The notes under the pieces: generated by a model
What the model saw: the letters and a program-made list of their open reading frames with translations, nothing else
Told to the model about the DNA's origin: nothing
Database searches by the model: none
Origin: Linanthus parryae
Lineage: Eukaryota > Streptophyta > Magnoliopsida > Ericales > Polemoniaceae
DNA: 64,000 nucleotides
Reading direction: 5' to 3'
Assembly: GCA_023055425.1 (NCBI GenBank)
Contig: JALGPY010000007.1
Span: 16,068,001-16,132,000, forward strand
Translations under genes and position numbers: made by a program
Shown: one piece after another, positions 36,864 through 48,688 of the stretch
Numbering within the stretch: the stretch's first letter is position 1
Layout: the number at the start of each line of letters is the position of its first letter

Positions 36864-37204
36864 AAAGTGAACCGAATCACTTCCTCAACATACACGTCCT
36901 TTATTATGTTACTCCATATAAGATGTACTTTCAACTTATCACACCGCATTTCATTTAAAATGACGTCTAACTTAAAAATGACGTCTAACCTACTGAACAT
37001 AACAAACTTAATTTCCATTAAAAGACCAGCCTATGCATTCGTTGTAAAGAAAGAGAGAGGCAGGCATTGATTGAGTAGTTGATTTTAGGCAAATATGTAA
37101 TTCCGTTCACTTGCGTCATGCGAGATTAACAAATTGATACGAGTTGCATACTACTTCCCATGTTCTATCTCTTTCTTTCTGGACACACTTTGCCTTTATT
37201 CATA
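36864..37204 (+). promoter_or_regulatory. Distal upstream region of AVT1-like gene 1
   Basis: Blocks here (for example CTTATCACACCGCATTTCAT near 36936) have diverged counterparts upstream of gene 2 near 46362 (CCTATCACACTGTATTTCAT). The region was therefore duplicated along with the gene. A short internal duplication (AAATGACGTCTAAC at about 36958 and 36975) is present. Confidence 0.5.
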
Positions 37205-37392
37205 GGGTCACTTTGACGCGGTGATTTGGATAACAAAACAATGTAATTTTTTATAAATTTGGATGGTGTTGTAGAGGCAATTTTTTGATAATTTTTGAAT
37301 GGTGTTATAGAAAAAGTTTCTCAACAACACCATTCTAAAATTATAAAAAAATTGTATCGTCTTTTAATCCAAATTACAAGGTGAAAGTGAGT
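37205..37392. mobile_element. Small MITE upstream of gene 1
   Basis: The two ends are inverted repeats of about 85 bp with roughly four of five bases matching: CACTTTGACGCGGTGATTTG at the left against CACTTTCACCTTGTAATTTG read back from the right. The core holds ATGGTGTTGTAGAG and its inverted copy. A partial relative lies at 43583-43710. No clear target duplication was identified. Confidence 0.6.
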
Positions 37393-37640
37393 TAGTTATG
37401 GAGAAAAAGTCCACACAGAAAGAAATGATGGAAAGGAATTGGAACATATTGAGTACTCTGCAAATCCGTATCCATCACGGTCGACGTGTGCGATTAACAA
37501 ATTGACATGACAGACTAAAACGTGAAGCTCGTGACATGTGAATTAAGTTCTATGGCACTGAGTCCCAACTACAACTTACTTCGATTGTTAGGCTCAAGTG
37601 TTCACTATATACAGGCAAATTAACAAATCTGAGTCGCATT

Positions 37641-37650
37641 TTTATATATT
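37641..37650 (+). promoter_or_regulatory. TATA box of gene 1
   Basis: TTTATATATT lies about 35 bp before the start codon, after CTGAGTCGCATT. The matching position upstream of gene 2 reads CTGAGTTGTCTATTTATAG. The distance implies a very short leader, so transcription could also start from the CTATATAC near 37606. Confidence 0.45.
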
Positions 37651-37680
37651 GCCCCTTAAACCTCCTACTAAACCTCTCTC

Positions 37681-39149
37681 ATGGAGGCTGAGCGTGGTGG
37701 AGATGCCTGCTCCATTGACCACAACGACGATGATAATGCGGGCACAACCAGTTTTTTCAAGACTTGCTTCAACACCATCAACTGCTTGTCAGGTATTTCC
37801 TCCAAGCTCATCTTATGTCAAAGGCAGATCTCTCTCTGCCCGTGGCTTCTGCAATTGAAAATTTCAACATGTCATTTAAATAAAAGTTGCTGATCTTTCT
37901 TTGGATTTTGGAGGTATTGGGATGCTATCAGTTCCATACGCTCTTTTGGCAGGAGGGTGGTGGAGCTTGATCTTTCTGCTTGGCATAGCCCTTGCAACCA
38001 CCTACACAGGTTTGCTTATCAAAAGATGCATGGACTTGTGTCCTGGGGCCAAGAGCTATCCCGATCTAGGTGAGTTCGCGTTTGGTAGAGCAGGGAAATC
38101 TCTGGTGTCGTTTTTTGTGTACGTGGAGCTCTACACAGGAGCAACTGTTTATCTAATCATGCTAGGAGACAATTTCCACAAGCTGTTCCCAAATGCAGGA
38201 TTACATATTGCTGGATCATCAATTGGCGGGAAACAAATGTTTATCGTCTTAATTGCCTTGGTCATACTGCCAATAGTTTTGCTCAAGAATATGAGTGTTC
38301 TATCTTATGTGTCAGCAAGTGGAGTTTTGGCTTCTGTTATTGTCATAGCTTCCATCTTTTGTGTCGGTGCTTTCGATGGCGTTGGCTTTCGTGGAAAGAT
38401 CAAACCACTTCGTTGGACCGGACTACCTAGAGCTCTTAGCATATACGCCGGTTGTTACAGTGCTCATCCACTCTTCCCGACCTTTTATATCTCTATGCGA
38501 AACCAGACACATTTTCCAAAGGTAAATTAATTCTAGGAATTGGATACTTTGTGCTCTCAAATCCCGCAATTCAAGAGTATATTTTGAAGTACTCATTAAT
38601 TCAGTTCATGCATTTGTTTGTTGTTTTACTCAGGTACTAAAGCTGAGCTTTCTGTTTAGCACAGTTGCTAGCGTGTTAGTGGCAGTTATGGGATGCCTAA
38701 TGTTCGGTTCTGGGGTGCAGTCACAGATAACCTTGAACCTTCCGATTGAAACCATAAGCTCAAAAGTGGCAATTTACACATCCTTAGTCAATCCCATAGC
38801 AAAATACCCTCTCACAATAATACCAATTGTTGATCTTATTGATAATCTTTTCCCGTCTATTAACAACAAAACTTGGGCGAGCCTGTTGGTGAGAATCACC
38901 CTGGTTAGTAGCACAGTACTTGTGGCATTGCTCTTCCCTTCTTTCATTGACCTCGTATCTCTTGCGGGAGCATGTATAGTCGTTGCTACATGTAGTATTA
39001 TTCCTTGCTTGTGCTACTTGAAGATTTCAGGTATTCACAGGAGGCGTGGATACGAGTCAGTGATGATAGGAGGCATCTTGATAGTGAGCATCTTCTTGGC
39101 AGTAATTGGTTCTTGTGATTCATTTTCAGAAATCATAAAGAAGTTGTAA
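37681..39149 (+). CDS. AVT1-like vacuolar amino acid transporter, copy 1
   Basis: There are three exons: 37681-37792, 37914-38521 and 38634-39149, with GT/AG introns. The frame joins exactly and gives 411 residues. The N-terminus is short and acidic (MEAERGGDACSIDHND). It is followed by TTSFFKTCFNTINCLS and GIGMLSVPYALLAGGWWSL, the first-helix signature of the AAAP (Aa_trans) family, AVT1 branch. Later family phrases are YTGLLIKRCMD, SYPDLGEFAFG, YVELYTG and MGCLMFGSGVQSQITLNLP. About ten or eleven hydrophobic helices are visible. AVT1 proteins move neutral amino acids across the tonoplast by proton antiport. Substrate and membrane are inferred here. Compared with copy 2 it lacks 20 residues that follow SID and has 3 extra near FPSINNKTW. 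No lesion is seen. Confidence 0.93.
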
Positions 39150-40062
39150 TGAAACATTATGTCGGCAGAAACAATTTCGTTTACTTAAGATTTTAACAAC
39201 TTTTAGCTTTATGGTTGACCAAATATTTTTCCGGCAAATAGGAAGTCTACAATGCTTTGCTCAAACAGATTTCATATTTTAACAAAGTTGTTTCCCAAGC
39301 TCGAACTCTAGAAACAGGCCCTACATAAAAATTGGTTTGTTACGACAAACATGCTTGTCGTTTAATCCAAAAAAAATTTCGTTAGAATGAAAGAACGAGG
39401 AACAATACTTGTCGAAATGCGGTCAGGGTAGTTATGTCGTTAGTTCGACCAGGCGATAAAACCATCCGTCGGTGGAACATATTTACCGACAACTTTTGCC
39501 GACAACTTTTGCTCGTCGTGGTACCTTTTCCGACTACGTCCTGACTATCTAATTTTGTGGTCAGAACTTTTTCCGACGAACATTTCGACGACATTCTGTC
39601 GTAGTTGAAACTGTGTCGTCGGATTAACCCGTCGTTTAAAATTTAGGCTTAATTACTTAATGCATATCCCTAGTTTGCCGAAACTATCACAGTGCAACCC
39701 CCAGTTCTAGAACTAGCTGATTGCATCCCCCATTTGTAAAAATACGTCAATGTGCAACTGGGAACAAATTCAATCTTCAAATTCGAACCTGACGAAGGTA
39801 TTTTCATCAAGTGCACATCGTCCATGATACAATCGCATCACATTGTTTAAGATAATATCCTTCGGGTACATTAATTTTGCGATGAAATTCCGTTTCCAGT
39901 TGCACATTGACGTATTTTTTGCAAATGGGGGATCCAATCAGCTAGTTCTAGAACTGGGGGTTGCAATGTGATAATTTTGACAAACTGAAGGTATGCATTA
40001 AGTAATTAAGCCTAAAATTTAAGCCGACTAAATTATAGTCGTCTTTTTTGTCTTGTGGTAGC
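39150..40062. mobile_element. CACTA-like debris
   Basis: Many short GTCGTC, CCGAC and CGTCGG motifs in both orientations lie between about 39370 and 39636, as in the subterminal repeats of plant CACTA elements. The right end, past the MITE, reads GTCGTCTTTTTTGTCTTGTGGTAG (about 40039-40062), whose complement CTACCACAAGA resembles a CACTA terminus. No left end was found, so this is a remnant. Confidence 0.4.
39646..40012. mobile_element. Mutator-like MITE B, 367 bp
   Basis: It starts GGCTTAATTACTTAATGCAT and ends with the reverse complement. Inverted repeats of about 130 bp cover blocks such as CCCCCAGTTCTAGAACTAGC and ACGTCAATGTGCAACTG. It is flanked by the exact 9-bp duplication TAAAATTTA (39637-39645 and 40013-40021), which is the Mutator hallmark. 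It is the smallest member of the family of elements A and C and lies inside CACTA-like debris. Confidence 0.92.
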
Positions 40063-40725
40063 ATTTTTCTTGGGTCAATTTTGTTTGAACTACAAAAATG
40101 ATCATCATGATTTTACTTTGCTATTAAACATGCACGTTGTGTCATTATTTAGTCTTTTTCATAGATGGATATTTGCGTAGTCGCCTATCTCACATATTTT
40201 AGAGGTCTGCTCAAATAACATGACTCTGTTTTCATAACCAACAAACACAACATTAAATACGGGTTCATACACAGATGAACCTGTTTTCGTAACGAACCAA
40301 AGCAACAAACTATAAATCCAAATCTGTTACTCTATACTAGCCAACATACCTGGGACAAAACCCAGATCAAATACAATATTTTTTGAAATATTCAGAAACA
40401 GCGCGGCGCACAATCCAACCAAAAGAGTACAATATTCAACACAACCAACCCAGAATATAACTATTCAGACATTGTTTCTTACAATATTCCTAAAACTAAT
40501 TCATTTGATTACCACATATTGTTCCTCAAAAGTTGACGAAGAACTTTGCATTGTAATTTTGGATTCAAAATAGGATGAATGCTGCTCCGCATGTGTTGTA
40601 CTACAACAGGTGAAAAGAAAAAAATATTTAGTGTTCCTGATACATATAGGTTGATAAGAAAATTTTGGATAACTAAGATAAAGGATAGCATGTTTACCTT
40701 TGGCGAAAGTCCAAACAGTGCACAC

Positions 40726-40763
<38 letters not shown>

Positions 40764-41242
40764 TACTATCAATGTTCTACAACTTGAAAATTGTTCCTGC
40801 AACAGGTGATAAGAAAAAAGTATTGAGTGTTCTTGATACATTTTACGTTGATGTGAAAATTCTGGATCACCAAGATAAATGAAAGAATGTTTACCTCTAC
40901 CGAAAGTCCACATTGTGTACAATCAATATCAAATAAGAACGTGAGCGTGAAAATGAAATAATTTGGACCACGACAATGATAAGACATGAGAATTCAATAT
41001 TAAAGTCCATAGAGTTTATAAGTAGTGATAAATTGTTGGTCATTAGACGCCATTTATGGAGAAAAATAAGAAGTGGGAAGTAGATGCTACTTTTTTCCCC
41101 ACAGAAGCCATAAAGTTCCATGTGCACGACGAGGGCGAGGTTGGAAGTCCCAAAAATCAAAGTGACAGAAAGAGACAACACATATAGTTAATACAGATCC
41201 AAACATGGAATGAGAAAAAGGATACAAAAATATGTTCAAATT
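40063..41242. other. AT-rich DNA with a diverged repeat pair and a microsatellite
   Basis: The block ACAACAGGTGAAAAGAAAAA...GTGTTCCTGATACA near 40602 recurs near 40801 (GCAACAGGTGATAAGAAAAA...GTGTTCTTGATACA). The similarity extends about 120 bp to GTTTACCT...CGAAAGTCCA. A (TA)n(CA)n microsatellite lies at 40725-40763. No gene is supported. Confidence 0.5.
40725..40763 (+). repeat. (TA)n(CA)n microsatellite
   Basis: TA dinucleotides pass directly into CA dinucleotides. Confidence 0.9.
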
Positions 41243-41540
41243 AGTACTCGTCGAAACCGGATAAGAGATGATCACATGCTGCAAAAGGATTTTGCCTAGC
41301 CATTCATATCACACTCTGTCAGTTTCAACGAGTGAATTTCACGGATCCATATCATCATGACCTCTTGAGTGAGCATGAAGAGGCCCATACAGTACTCATT
41401 AGAACCAAATAAGGGATGATCACAGCAGGCTGCAAAATTAATTTTACCTCGCCATGACATATTACACTCTATCAGTCTCAACGAGTGAATTCGATATATC
41501 CATATCATCACGCCCTCTTAGAGTGAGCGCAAACAGTGAG
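41243..41540. repeat. Two-copy tandem repeat of about 150 bp
   Basis: AGTACTCGTCGAAACCGGAT at 41243 recurs as AGTACTCATTAGAACCAAAT at about 41392. Both are followed by GATGATCACA, CACTCT.TCAGT.TCAACGAG, CCATATCATCA and AGTGAGC. Three copies of a 21-bp unit GAGCACGAAGAATATTATAAT follow at about 41538-41598. Confidence 0.75.
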
Positions 41541-41761
41541 CACGAAGAATATTATAATGAGCACGAAGAACATTATAATGAGCATGAAGAGGCCCAGTTC
41601 CGTACTACATGAAAGCAAGCAGCGAGCATGAAGGACATCACATTGAACCTATAAACCACATACCATCTCTACCACCATTCGGAAGCAACTGTTCGAATTC
41701 CCAAAATTTCCCCATTTAAAAACATTAATGGACAAGCAGCCATTAATTCATTGCACGTTCC

Positions 41762-42429
41762 ATGTTGAGAAGGAAATCAAAGAGACCGTCTAGCTGCTTG
41801 CCTCTATTTAATCTCTTACATCCATTCCAAAATCACTCACAACAAATTCCCTTCCTTAAGACTCCATCAAATTCCCCTCCCCAAAATCCCCTGAACATGA
41901 AACCCATTCACGAATACCTGCTTGAAGAGGAAGAGGGCACCATTCCTTTCACAGGGCTGCCACAGTCCTATGAGGATGCTCTAATTTTCATTCTTATTCA
42001 TCAGGTGGATATTCAAGCAGCGACGACTCCCCTTCTGTGATGTTGTATAAGAAGAGACAAACTGCTTTGGAGGAAAACTGGCAGAAAATACAAGATATTG
42101 AATGGAAAATCTAGGCAATTAAGAAGATAATGATCGAACAGAATATGATTGTTGTTCTTGTCAAATTCCATGAAGGAAACGATGAATCTATTTTGCCAAT
42201 CTATAAGAGATACGAGGAAGAAGGGGGACTACGGAGAGAAAGCTTTCACACTAAGAGGAACCAGCAAACATCCCGACAGATGAACAAGTCAAAGAGGACA
42301 ACACGTTATATTATGATTTTAGCACTGTTAATTATTTCATTGCTCCTCATATATCTACCACTAATGACTCCCTCAAACCATTATTCTTCAGATGCATTGA
42401 TTCAACATTTGGGGTCTTTGGTCTTTTAG
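41762..42429 (+). pseudogene. Possible small membrane-anchored protein gene, probably decayed
   Basis: Not recognised. An ATG at 41762 (or an internal one at 41897, MKPIHEYLLEEEEG) opens a frame to 42040. A shift near 42004 brings a second frame (SSSDDSPSVMLYKKRQTALE) that meets a TAG at about 42112. Past the stop the same or a neighbouring frame is open to 42429 (MIEQNMIVVLVKFHEG). It ends in a hydrophobic stretch, IMILALLIISLLLIYLPLM, that looks like a single C-terminal membrane helix. An intron could explain one break, but no convincing splice pair was found. Some of it may simply be chance ORFs. Confidence 0.3.
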
Positions 42430-43582
42430 AAACGGAAAATGTATTCAAATTAGTAATCCTGACATGTGCACCCTTATTTTTCAAGTTAAAGCTGTGGCTA
42501 CGAAATTTCACAAGGCTTGGATGGAAGACAACTAATATTAATTAGAAATGACAACAACTCATAGTCACAACTCATTTTTTCCTGAAACTGTTGATCTTGA
42601 CTACCCATGAACTTTTTGATCAAATGCCTACAACTTTCTCATCTTCTAAAATGTTTGTTTACCCCTTTCCTAAAAAAATAAAGAAATGGCAGAAAGATTG
42701 GTTGGCTTGTGAAAGATGACAGTTTTTGTGAAGCCACTCATGTTTTGGTTTATGCAGTTTATTTGAGGCTATAAAGAATCCTCATCAAAGAGGTTTCCAG
42801 CAATTATCTGTTATCTTACGTAATCAAGCTTTTCAGCATATAGGTTAATGAAAAGCAGCAATGCATGCTTACGGTGATGGTGGACACTGTTCAAATTAGA
42901 TGTATTTTCTGCCACATGGAATTGGGATGGAATTCCTAAAAATATGTCATTAGTTTTCTAATATTTTGGTTGGAACTTCATCTGCTTTGTTTTAGGGAGT
43001 TTGTGGTTACTTAGTTTTGGTTCGGATTGTTCTAGTTGTTTTTTGGATGTGTTGGTTTTGTTTGGTGTTTTTGTGGGTTGTTTAGCTTAGTGCCGCCAGG
43101 ATTGTCCAAGAACATCTTTCACCTATTAATGTGATGATCTCTTTTCATGAAAATATATATATGCGATTTAGTGTAAAATCATGCTACCTAACCATCCATC
43201 TGAAAACATGTCACAATCTCTGATAACTTTAATTCACCCACTGCACTTATGTTGCACTAGATTAAACATTCCCAACCAAAGGGTATGCAATAAACCCGGT
43301 ATACTTATATCACAAGGCGCCGTTCATACTTTAACAGTCAATCTTGCTCTATTAAAAGGGAAGGTACATTCATGATGGAACATAATGTTAATGCTATAAA
43401 TGCACGTGTTACACGAAATGTGAATGGTAATATTTTTCAGATTGCCAAATTCTGCATTTTGAATAGCTGCTACAATTGCCGTTTACAATTCCTAGTGAGT
43501 GCGAGTGAAATGTGTCCACACATAATTATACTCCTTTAGTTTATTCTATTGCTTCATGGTTTGCCTTTTCAACTCATAAATG
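42430..43582. other. Non-coding stretch
   Basis: No gene is supported. T-rich DNA with possible 3' untranslated character follows the decayed ORF. Confidence 0.35.
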
Positions 43583-43710
43583 GGTCACATTGATACGGTG
43601 ATTTGCATACCAAAATGACGCAATTTTTAGGCAATTTGTCATGGTGTTGTAGAGTAATCTAGAACACCGTGATTTTTTTTTTCATGGTGTTGTAGAGTAA
43701 AGTTTCTTCT
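43583..43710. mobile_element. MITE fragment related to 37205-37392
   Basis: GGTCACATTGATACGGTGATTTGCATA and ATGGTGTTGTAGAGTAA match the left half of the MITE upstream of gene 1. The ATGGTGTTGTAGAGTAA block occurs twice. No right end is seen. Confidence 0.5.
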
Positions 43711-45260
43711 ATTTGTGTTTGGATCTCTTTCTCTATTCTATCTTAGTTTTCATACATGATCATTGGATACTTTGAATCCTTGATCATGTATTGCAGTAGC
43801 TAAGTTAATTTTCGGGATTTTTCAATGGTAGTTAGGGTTTGAAGTCGTTTTTGGCGAATTATGGATTTAATTCACGTTTATATTAAACTTAATAGATGAT
43901 GAACTTTTTTGTTATGTTTAATTCATGTTCTCATTCTATCTTTTTATCGTTTGATCATAAGTATGAAGATCATAGGTAATATGTTAGCGGAAGCAACAAA
44001 TTACCCGGATAGTTGAATTGAACACTTAGTTGATCGACCAAATTAACGAAGAAAATAGAGTAGAAAATTTGAGTTAATATATGTTTAGGGATAATTAAAA
44101 CTTGGTAACTCAGTTTTAATTTAACCTAGACATAGAAAATCGCTTGGTAACTCGGTGAGTATTATTGCTCGTTTGACAAACTGAATCATCATCTGATTTT
44201 AAAACATCATTCGTTAACGGTGGATACCTAGTGATCATAGAGAAAATTCTGATACTTGTCTCTCGTATTAAGCTAAGTCTCAATAATTAGTTTGTTATTA
44301 CAATTCTTAGTTTCGTAAAACACTCTCAATTGTTTGCCACACGAAGTTAATCATCATAATTGATTCACGACAAGACCTCTACGATTCGACAACCTCTTTA
44401 TCACATTAATACTAGAGCGATAGCCATACACTGGGGTGATTTGTGTCAAGTTTGTTTACTCCACAAAACCATGCAAAGATTACTTAATTCTTGTATCGTT
44501 TTGCTAATCAAATCACCGGAACAAATAGTCACAGTGAATAGTGACAAAAAACGATGGATGAAGAATCAGAAGTAGTACAATAGTTCGGTGTGTTGCAGTC
44601 AATGCTTCTAACGCACCAGCTCTGCCTTTAGGCTCCCTTGGTACCTTGAAAGAAAAGGAAAAGATGGAAAACAAAAGGTAGAGAAAGGTCAATGAAGGAA
44701 AAGTTCAATTGCCTTCACTTATTTGGCGGTTTTGGAAAACAGTGAAGAAAATGGTAAAAGACAATTTCACCCATTTCTTGTTTAGAAAATAACATTTTTA
44801 CCCTTTCAATGTACCAATTTTCGGCATGCTTACACTCACTAATTCTGAGCAGATAGTTCAAGGTGGGAAAAGAGAAAAGAGAAAAGAGAAAAGAGAAAAG
44901 AGAAATGATAAAACAAAAAATAGGACGACAATCAACTAATAGCTCAAGGTGGATTTATCTTTTTTCGTGCAATTAGTTGATGGTCTTCGTATTTTTTTGA
45001 ATTTCGCAAAGTTGTGTCCTTTCTTTGTTAATTTACAAATGGACCACTTCGGGCTCTTTGATTCAGACACTACATTGACTATTTTGTTAGGGTTTCTTCT
45101 TTCTTCAGTGTTTTTGGGTCACGTGTTTGAACTTTATATTTTTTCTTCTTTCTTCAGTGTTTTAAAGACTCTGTTTTTTTTTTTATGAAAACATCGGTTT
45201 GATTCCATTAAAGATGACATGTACTCTATGGTAGAAAAATCTTGAACTATTAGAGCTTAT
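43711..45260. other. Non-coding DNA, possibly with a retroelement leader remnant
   Basis: At about 44300-44450 the phrases ACGATTCGACAACCTC and ACTAGAGCGATAGCCATACA recall leader regions of Ty3/gypsy elements, but no LTR, primer site or gag could be found. A GAGAAAA tandem tract lies at about 44870-44904. No gene is supported. Confidence 0.25.
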
Positions 45261-45692
45261 GAGCCTGTTTGGTTCCAGCTTAAAATCTCAATAATCTGAT
45301 AAAAATAATTTAGATTGAATAAGCTGGCTGAAATTATAATTTGAAAACTGTTTGACATGCGCTGAAAGTATGAGATTAAAATTTAATTACCTTTGACAAC
45401 ACCTATAGCTTTTACTATCAAATTTATGATAAATGTCTTTATTTGAACTTATGATACGTCTAAGATGTTACTCGTTTGTACAAATTAACAATCCATGCAT
45501 TAACGAGATGATAGAGTATAGTTTTTCTGATGTAAACCTAAAAAATCTCCAAACCGGAGATTATATAATCGGCAGATTATTGGCCAACTTAAATTAAAAT
45601 CGGACTCAAAAAATCTACGAAACAAACGAGATTATTTTTTTTGGCAGATTTTAATCTCAAATGAGGTTTTAATCTCTAACCAAACATGCACT
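45261..45692. mobile_element. hAT-like MITE
   Basis: The left end GAGCCTGTTTGGTTCC and the right end, read back as AGTGCATGTTTGGTTAG, share the TGTTTGGTT core typical of plant hAT MITEs. Subterminal AATCTC/GAGATT motifs are inverted between the halves. An exact 8-bp duplication is not visible. A 30-A run follows at 45710-45739. Confidence 0.55.
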
Positions 45693-45707
45693 ATATGACT
45701 GAAAATG

Positions 45708-45739
<32 letters not shown>

Positions 45740-45740
<1 letters not shown>

Positions 45741-46795
45741 ATGGCTTATTTGAGTTTTTCTCTGAGTCTTGGTCGGAAAATTCCTTTATTTATGGATACT
45801 ATATTACGAAGATAATTTTACCTCACAAAAAGGCTTAGTCCTCCCTTTACTATAAGTTTCGTTAATTCAATAACAAAATAAAGTTACACCTTGCCCGATG
45901 ACATATAATTCACAAATGGAGCTTGTAATAAGGGAGGTTGGAGAAAGTTGCCGACCATTTGTTTCGAGTAATATGAACTTCGGCTACACACACATGTATA
46001 TATACGAAATTCTGTTTACATTATGCAATTCAAATAACAAAAAGCATGAAAATAATATTTTATCTTTCTCTCAAATGTGAAACCTAGTCACAATTTTGCA
46101 ATAGGCAGTGGTACGCTATTGAATTAACTGGGGATAAAATTTGGGCATGATGTCGCGTCTTCTCATGAAAATGAAATCGTGACACACCACAAACATCTTG
46201 TCCCAGTGGACTTCACACAAGCATTCTGTACGAGTACTTTTTTCGTTAAGTGACACATTACAATACACCCACTGACCCAAGATTTGACTAAAAGGTAAAA
46301 TAGATACTGATTGTATGCTGTATCAGCCATGTGTTTTATTTTGTTATAAAGTGTCATTTTAACCTATCACACTGTATTTCATTGAAATGACATTTGGCCT
46401 ACTAAAAACAATACAAACTTGACTTCCTCAAAACTCAAAAGGCAAACCTTGCCCACCCATGAAAAGGGAAGAAAACGAACGCTGAGAAATGGAGAGAAAA
46501 ACAAAATAGGCAAATCTATAAATCCCTTCACTAAAGTCCTTCAAGATTGAAAAATTGATACGACATGCTAACATTTGGTTGAGGATTCCAAAAAATATAA
46601 AGTCGGAAGCCAAGGAATTGGAACATTGGGTATTTTGGATACTGCAAATCTTATGAGATTTCGAAATAGACAAACACTTTTCCATCAACGACATTGTGCA
46701 TGATTGACAAATGACAAATTGACAGGGCAGATTAAAATATGATTGCAACGCACATGATTGGCATATGAAAAAACCAAGTGAAGTGCTTCTAATTA
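45740..46795 (+). promoter_or_regulatory. Displaced upstream region of AVT1-like gene 2
   Basis: Blocks at 46362-46400, about 46615-46640 (GAATTGGAACATTGGG) and 46690-46760 have diverged counterparts in the same order upstream of gene 1 at 36936, about 37436 (GAATTGGAACATATTG) and 37490-37550. The downstream continuation resumes at 54455, after MULE C. So this is the old promoter-distal region of gene 2. Confidence 0.55.
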
Positions 46796-47064
46796 GGCTA
46801 AATTACTTAATGTATACCCCCCTATGTCAAAATTAACACATTGCAACTCCCTGTTCTAAAACTAGTTGATTGAAACCTCTATTTACAAAAAATATGTCAA
46901 TGTAAAACTGATAAAAAAATCCATCCAAACACATAATGTGTTAGAAGGGTAAATGTGTCAAAACCTAAAAATATTAACATATTTAAAATAATAAAATAAA
47001 GAAAAAGAAAATCCTCATATGAAGATAAGGAAGTAGAACAACCCTTTCTCTCCCATCTTCGGCG

Positions 47065-47993
47065 AGGAAAGATCCAAAATGCCCCTGTATTGTACTTAAA
47101 ATACCAAAATAGCACCGCTCCATTACAAAATTCTAGAATGCCACTGTCTTAAAATCTCATTTTGGTCTTGAGGTTTCTGGTGATAAAATCTCTTTTCCAT
47201 CTTGAGGTTTTTCTAAATCTTGGGCAGCATTTTTAAAAATTTTACAGCATTTTTTTATTTGTTCGATTAAGATTGATTAACACAAAATCACAGTTCCCAC
47301 AACCATTTTCATCAAAAGGTGTGAACAATTGTTTGGGTTATATTAAGCCGTCAATCATCTTCACTATGTAGAGATTCAGTATAGTATTTGATATTCTTTT
47401 TGGATAGGCCAATTTACATACAAAACACGTCAACTTTTTTGTTGTTGAAGAAATTAGAAATTTCGTTGTAGCTTATGTTGCTACTTTCTTATTTATGTGG
47501 TACAACTTCATTACTGAGGATATTTAAGTACATGTTTGTACACTGCTAATGATGTATTACATGTTAATTTTTTTTGATACTATATTGATGAAGTAACCTT
47601 GTACAATTTTTTGTACAAATTATGGTAATACATCTGTTGACTTGTTTTCTTATTTCTCCAACACGATTTTATTTTTAATGCATTTGTTGAACTTTTAGCT
47701 GAAAATAGAAATGGATGTGGGATTTGTGATTTTGTGTTAATATATCCATCTTCAAACGAACAAAAAAAAAATGCAGTCAAAAATATTAGAAATCTAGTTA
47801 CGGTCCGGAGGTTTCTCCTTTACTGCTGGGCTTCCCAACATTTAGAAAAACCTCGAGATCGAAAAGAGGTTTCATTGCCTAGAAACCTCAAGACCGAAAT
47901 GAGGTTTAAAAACAGTGACATTTTGAGATTATGTGATGGAACTGTGATATTTTGGATTTTTAGTACAATGCATGGGCATTTTGGATCTTTCCT
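47065..47993. mobile_element. Inverted-repeat (fold-back) element with 12-bp direct repeats
   Basis: Arms of about 160-170 bp (47065-47224 and about 47826-47993) are inverted copies. The outer end reads AGGAAAGATCCAAAATGCCC on both sides, and further inside GGTCTTGAGGTTTCT and GAGGTTTTTCTAAAT match. The loop is about 600 bp of AT-rich DNA with no supported gene. The direct repeat CCATCTTCGGCG flanks the element exactly (47053-47064 and 47994-48005). The length of the duplication and the arms suggest a Mutator-like or fold-back DNA element, but the family is not recognised. Confidence 0.82.
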
Positions 47994-48397
47994 CCATCTT
48001 CGGCGTCTGTTTTCATCTGTCCTTCTGATCCATCCTCGATTCTTCTCCGTTTCTAGCTTCTTCTCCAACAGTCACCAACCAGTAATCAGCCTTCTCTGTC
48101 CCCAAGCTCCAGTTTCAACTGATGTCAACAATTTCTTCGTCAATCAGTCCAATCTTTGACCTTTTATGTTAGAGCTTAGAACCCATATCAGAGTTCAAGC
48201 TTTGAACTCTCTGATCATCAATCCCCGAGTGATTTTGAAAGTGGATTCTCCCCAAATGGCTCCAACACCTGCAAAATCGAATCCACCATAAGACTTCTCA
48301 ATCGAAGCATCGCCTAAACTTCAACTTGGCAAAACAGTCGTTGAATCTGATCTCCATAGTCAAAGAAGTCTATGACAGAGCATCAAGTGGAGGTGGT

Positions 48398-48664
48398 TAT
48401 TAGAGTAAAAGGGAAAGTTTGTAATTTGTCTAAAGTGTGTGGTGGGGTTTCTGTGTAATTTCCGTAAACTTGTGTTGCCGTGTGATATTTGGTGTAACAG
48501 TCACTTACCATAGTTAGGTAAGTGACCATGGTTAGGTTGTGAGTATATAAACTCACTAATCTGTGTTTAGGGTTTATGGCTGATTGCCTTCCATCAATAT
48601 GAAATTCTCTCTTCATCTTCATCTTCTCCGATTGATTTCTGCAAAACCCTAGCGGGTTCTTTCA
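48398..48664 (+). repeat. 5' LTR (TA...CA), 267 bp
   Basis: It has the same length as 53444-53710. The TATA box is GTATATAAACTC at about 48543. An inverted pair, TCACTTACC and GGTAAGTGA, lies at about 48500-48530. Confidence 0.93.
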
Positions 48665-48688
48665 TGGTATCAGAGCCAGGTTGCTCTG

